Below, piece by piece: positions 61,564 to 64,000 of a stretch of DNA of 64,000 bases. A program made the translations under genes and the position numbers. Source of the stretch: an uncultured Ruthenibacterium sp. (GTDB lineage Bacteria > Bacillota > Clostridia > Oscillospirales > Ruminococcaceae); NCBI GenBank assembly GCA_910587145.1, contig CAJUMH010000005.1:24232-88231 (forward strand). Reading direction: 5' to 3'. The notes beneath the pieces are model-generated. The model saw only the letters and a program-made list of their open reading frames with translations. It had not been told where the DNA came from and ran no database searches. How positions within the stretch are numbered: position 1 is the stretch's first letter; each line of letters starts with the position of its first letter.

Positions 61564-63498
61564 ATGAATTTCCGTGATTTGAATTTGATCCCGCCCATTT
61601 TGCGCGCCGCCAGGGAGATCGGCTACGAAACCCCCTCCCCCATCCAGCAAAAGGCCATCCCGCCGGTGCTGGCCGGGCGCGATCTGCTGGGCTGTGCCCA
61701 GACGGGCACGGGCAAAACGGCGGCCTTTGCCATGCCGATCTTACAGCGCCTATATGAAGCCTCGGCGCCGCGCGCCGGAGCCCCCGGCGGTGCGGGCGGC
61801 GCGAATGCCAACGGTACTGCCTTTGGCGGTGCGGGCACCCGCGGCACACGCCCCATCCGCGCGCTGGTCTTAACGCCCACGCGCGAGCTTGCTTTGCAAA
61901 TTGACGAAAGCTTTGCCGATTACGGGCGCTACCTGCCGCTGGCGCACTGCGTGATCTTCGGCGGCGTCAGCCAGAACCCGCAGGTGGAAAATTTGAAGCG
62001 GGGCGTCGATATTTTAACGGCCACGCCGGGACGCCTGAACGATCTGATCGGGCAGGGCTATATCGACCTTGGCCGCATTGAGATTTTTGTTTTGGATGAA
62101 GCCGACCGTATGCTGGATATGGGCTTTGTGCACGATGTAAAACGCGTGATCGCGCATCTGCCGCAAAAAAAGCAGACGCTGCTGTTTTCGGCCACGATGC
62201 CGCGCGAGATCGAAGATCTGGCGGACAGCCTGCTGCGCAGCCCCGAAAAGGTGATGATCACACCGCCCGCAACCACCGTGGAAAGCATTGCGCAAAGCGT
62301 ATATTTTGTGGATAAGGGCAACAAGCGGCACCTTCTGGCAAAGCTGCTGCAAAACCCCGATGTAATAAGCGCGCTGGTGTTCACACGCACAAAGCACGGC
62401 GCCGACCGCGTTGTGCGCGAGCTGGCGCGCGCGGGCATCGGCGCAATGGCCATTCACGGCAATAAAAGCCAAAACGCCCGGCAAAACGCGCTGGGCAGCT
62501 TTAAGGAAGGGCGCATCCGTGTGCTGGTGGCAACGGATATCGCCGCGCGCGGCATTGATATCACGGGCTTATCGCATGTATTCAATTACGATCTGCCCAA
62601 TATTCCCGAAACTTACGTGCACCGCATCGGGCGTACCGGCCGCGCGGGCTGTGCGGGCGCAGCCATCAGCTTTTGCGATTTTGAGGAACAGGAGTATCTG
62701 GCCGATATCGAGAAGCTGACGCGCATCCACATTCCGCCTGTAGAGCACGAGTGGCCGATGCAGATTTTTGAAAAGCCGGAAAAACAGCCGCCCCAGGCGC
62801 GCAGGCAGCCCGCGCAGCGGCCAAATGCGCCCGCACAGCCGGCAGGCGGCGCGCAGCGGCGTTCGCAGGCACAGGCGCGCAGGCAGCCGATGCCCGGAGC
62901 GTGGCCGGCACGCCGGCCGGGAACACACGCGCAGTACCGCACAGCAGCACAGGCGCCCGGTTCGCCGCAGGAAGAAATGGCCTTGTCTTTGCAAAAAGGG
63001 GATGTACCGATGGAATATCAAAACAACGCGCCGCAGCGGGCGGCGGACGACAGGCGGGCGGAAAAAGCGTCTGCGGCAAACGTGCCGGCGGCAGAGCTGC
63101 TTGCGGCGAACGCGGCACAGACCGTGCCCGGCAAAAAGCGCCGCAGGCGCGGCGGCCGCCGCAAGGGCGCGCCGAACGCAGACCCGGCCCGTGCCGCCGC
63201 ACAGCAGGCCGGTTTGCAGGCGGCGCAGCAGGCGCCGGCCGGGCAGCCCCGCCGGCCAAAGACGGAAAACAATACGCCGAGCGCGCGCGGCCGGCAAGGC
63301 GAATGCGGCAAACCGCCAAAGCAGCCGCTGCCGGAAAACCGCGCCGCGCGCGATCAGCGCCAAAACGGCGCGTCGCGCGCGCAGGCTGCCGGCCCGGAGC
63401 CCTCTGTAGAGCGAGACGACAGCCTGCAGGTGATCGCGCGCCGCACCCCTGCGCAAAAATACGCCAGCTTTGAGGACTATATCAAAGCGCACGAGTAA
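61564..63498 (+). CDS. DEAD-box RNA helicase
   Basis: A 644-residue helicase of the RhlE/CshA type. Q motif TPSPIQQKAIPPVL; motif I AQTGTGKT (residues 45-52); Ia PTRELA; TPGR; DEAD in VLDEADRMLDMG; SAT; HRIGRTGR. A Gly/Ala-rich insertion (residues 68-96) separates motifs I and Ia, and a tail of about 245 residues (Gln/Ala/Pro/Arg-rich) follows the helicase core, ending YASFEDYIKAHE. The start is uncertain: AAAGGA is 15 nt before the ATG at 61564 and directly abuts an alternative ATG at 61549. Confidence 0.92.
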   Translation: MNFRDLNLIPPILRAAREIGYETPSPIQQKAIPPVLAGRDLLGCAQTGTGKTAAFAMPILQRLYEASAPRAGAPGGAGGANANGTAFGGAGTRGTRPIRALVLTPTRELALQIDESFADYGRYLPLAHCVIFGGVSQNPQVENLKRGVDILTATPGRLNDLIGQGYIDLGRIEIFVLDEADRMLDMGFVHDVKRVIAHLPQKKQTLLFSATMPREIEDLADSLLRSPEKVMITPPATTVESIAQSVYFVDKGNKRHLLAKLLQNPDVISALVFTRTKHGADRVVRELARAGIGAMAIHGNKSQNARQNALGSFKEGRIRVLVATDIAARGIDITGLSHVFNYDLPNIPETYVHRIGRTGRAGCAGAAISFCDFEEQEYLADIEKLTRIHIPPVEHEWPMQIFEKPEKQPPQARRQPAQRPNAPAQPAGGAQRRSQAQARRQPMPGAWPARRPGTHAQYRTAAQAPGSPQEEMALSLQKGDVPMEYQNNAPQRAADDRRAEKASAANVPAAELLAANAAQTVPGKKRRRRGGRRKGAPNADPARAAAQQAGLQAAQQAPAGQPRRPKTENNTPSARGRQGECGKPPKQPLPENRAARDQRQNGASRAQAAGPEPSVERDDSLQVIARRTPAQKYASFEDYIKAHE

Positions 63499-63743
63499 AG
63501 CCGATGGGTGATTTTCCTTTTGATTTGGAGCGCTTCTCTTTGTGCGTGCGGGAACGTTTTTCTTTGCGCAGGTGCGCTTCTCCTTTCGCAGGTGCGCTTT
63601 CTCTTTGGCTCTTGCTTTTTTCGTCTTCTTCCTTTATAATAAAAATTGCCGCTTGCGGCACGCGGGGCTCCGCGTGCCGCAGCTCTGCGGTTTTGTGCGG
63701 AATGTATCATTCCGATAAAATGAAATCGAAATTTTTTGCCTGT
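63499..63743. other. Gap after the DEAD-box gene
   Basis: About 245 bases with no gene. Around 63570-63600 two copies of CGCAGGTGCGCTT lie 20 bp apart. A perfect 11-bp hairpin, GCGGCACGCGG and CCGCGTGCCGC around GGCT, is at 63655-63680, and an overlapping smaller GCCGC-TT-GCGGC hairpin lies just before it with AATTTTTA on the minus side. These may terminate transcription in either direction, but the U tracts are imperfect. Confidence 0.5.
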
Positions 63744-63811
63744 GCCTTGGCCTCTCAGTTGGATAGAGCGACCGCCTCCTAAGCGGGCGAAGTTCAGAGT
63801 CCTCCTGAGAC
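63744..63811 (+). pseudogene. Degenerate tRNA-Arg(CCU)-like sequence, copy 1
   Basis: Shares with copy 3 a 30-nt stretch covering the D arm and anticodon stem-loop (63754-63783; anticodon loop CTCCTAA, anticodon CCU). Its 5' end reads GCCTTGG while the 3' end reads CTGAGAC, which do not pair; the T arm is broken. It looks like a chimera or decayed copy rather than a working tRNA gene. Confidence 0.6.
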
Positions 63812-63846
63812 AAAAAGGTGTTTCGCAGCCTCACAACTTCATACGA

Positions 63847-63890
63847 GTCTCCGTAGCTCAGCTGGACAGAGCACACGCCTCCTAAGAAAG
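63847..63890 (+). pseudogene. Partial tRNA-Arg(CCU)-like 5' half, copy 2
   Basis: Begins GTCTCCGTAGCTCAGC, has a proper D arm and GCCTCCTAAG at the anticodon loop, then diverges: the expected 3' stem is replaced by AAAGTG and no CGGAGAC acceptor end follows within 100 nt. 5' half only. Confidence 0.6.
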
Positions 63891-63961
63891 TGTTCCAACG
63901 CTCGCCTTGGGAGGGCAAGGGAAATGTTGCAAGTCCCACAATTTCATAGTTTTTATAAATG

Positions 63962-64000
63962 TTTCCGTAGCTCAGTTGGATAGAGCGACCGCCTCCTAAG
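63962..64000 (+). tRNA. tRNA-Arg(CCU) 5' half, copy 3, cut by the window end
   Basis: TTTCCGTAGCTCAGTTGG followed by the D arm and GCCTCCTAAG. All visible positions are canonical for tRNA-Arg with anticodon CCU. The sequence ends exactly behind the anticodon loop, so whether it is a complete gene cannot be seen. Confidence 0.65.

Overview
The window looks like chromosome from a GC-rich, motile member of the Clostridia, most likely an Oscillospirales/Ruminococcaceae-type gut anaerobe. The reasons are a Gram-positive fla/che gene order (FliY with a CheC-like half, CheC plus CheD, FlbD), a class B-like sortase, a SpoIID protein, a single-chain clostridial PurL, and a purH function split into a separate AICAR transformylase and a PurO-type IMP cyclohydrolase. 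The taxonomic placement is inference from gene content; no rRNA gene is present.

Layout. 1-4.3 kb: a small unknown gene and a SpoIID-like protein (minus), then a plus-strand pair of citrate synthase and a membrane protein, closed by a strong hairpin terminator. 4.4-31.1 kb: an almost uninterrupted minus-strand flagellar/chemotaxis cluster, transcribed flgB, flgC, a MotA-like soluble protein, fliE, fliF, fliG, fliH, fliI, fliJ, fliK, flgD, a TIGR02530-type gene, flgE, flbD, motA, motB, fliM, fliY, cheY, fliO, fliP, fliQ, fliR, flhB, flhA, fliA, two rod genes, cheC, cheD. A terminator and a near-consensus vegetative promoter lie just upstream of fliE and split this into two units. Flagellin, cap, fliS, fliL, flhF, flhG, cheA, cheW, cheB and cheR are not in the window.

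31.2-37.6 kb: a class B-like sortase, translationally coupled to a 1588-residue secreted multidomain surface protein, and an orphan HPt protein. 37.6-40.3 kb: a divergent plus-strand envelope-stress type module (PadR regulator, DUF1700-like, DUF4097-like, PspC) with near-perfect promoters and several AT-rich palindromes. 40.4-45.6 kb: assorted minus-strand genes (Nudix, MIF-like, HAD phosphatase, two bacterial PH-domain membrane proteins, two TrkA-type NAD-binding proteins).

45.6-60.1 kb: the IMP pathway. The minus strand reads purE, purC, purF, purM, purN, purO-like, AICAR transformylase, purD, purL, and purB is divergent on plus. Together they cover every step from PRPP to IMP apart from a purK-like gene. 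purE is preceded by a structured RNA ending in a terminator and by a cluster of PurBox-like motifs. A repeat-rich gap separates purD from purL. 60.1-63.5 kb: a YitT-family membrane protein and a DEAD-box RNA helicase with a long disordered tail; a four-copy 25-bp tandem repeat lies between them. 63.7-64.0 kb: three tRNA-Arg(CCU)-like 5' halves spaced 103 and 114 bp apart, two with aberrant 3' halves and the third cut by the window end. This is the most unusual structure in the window.
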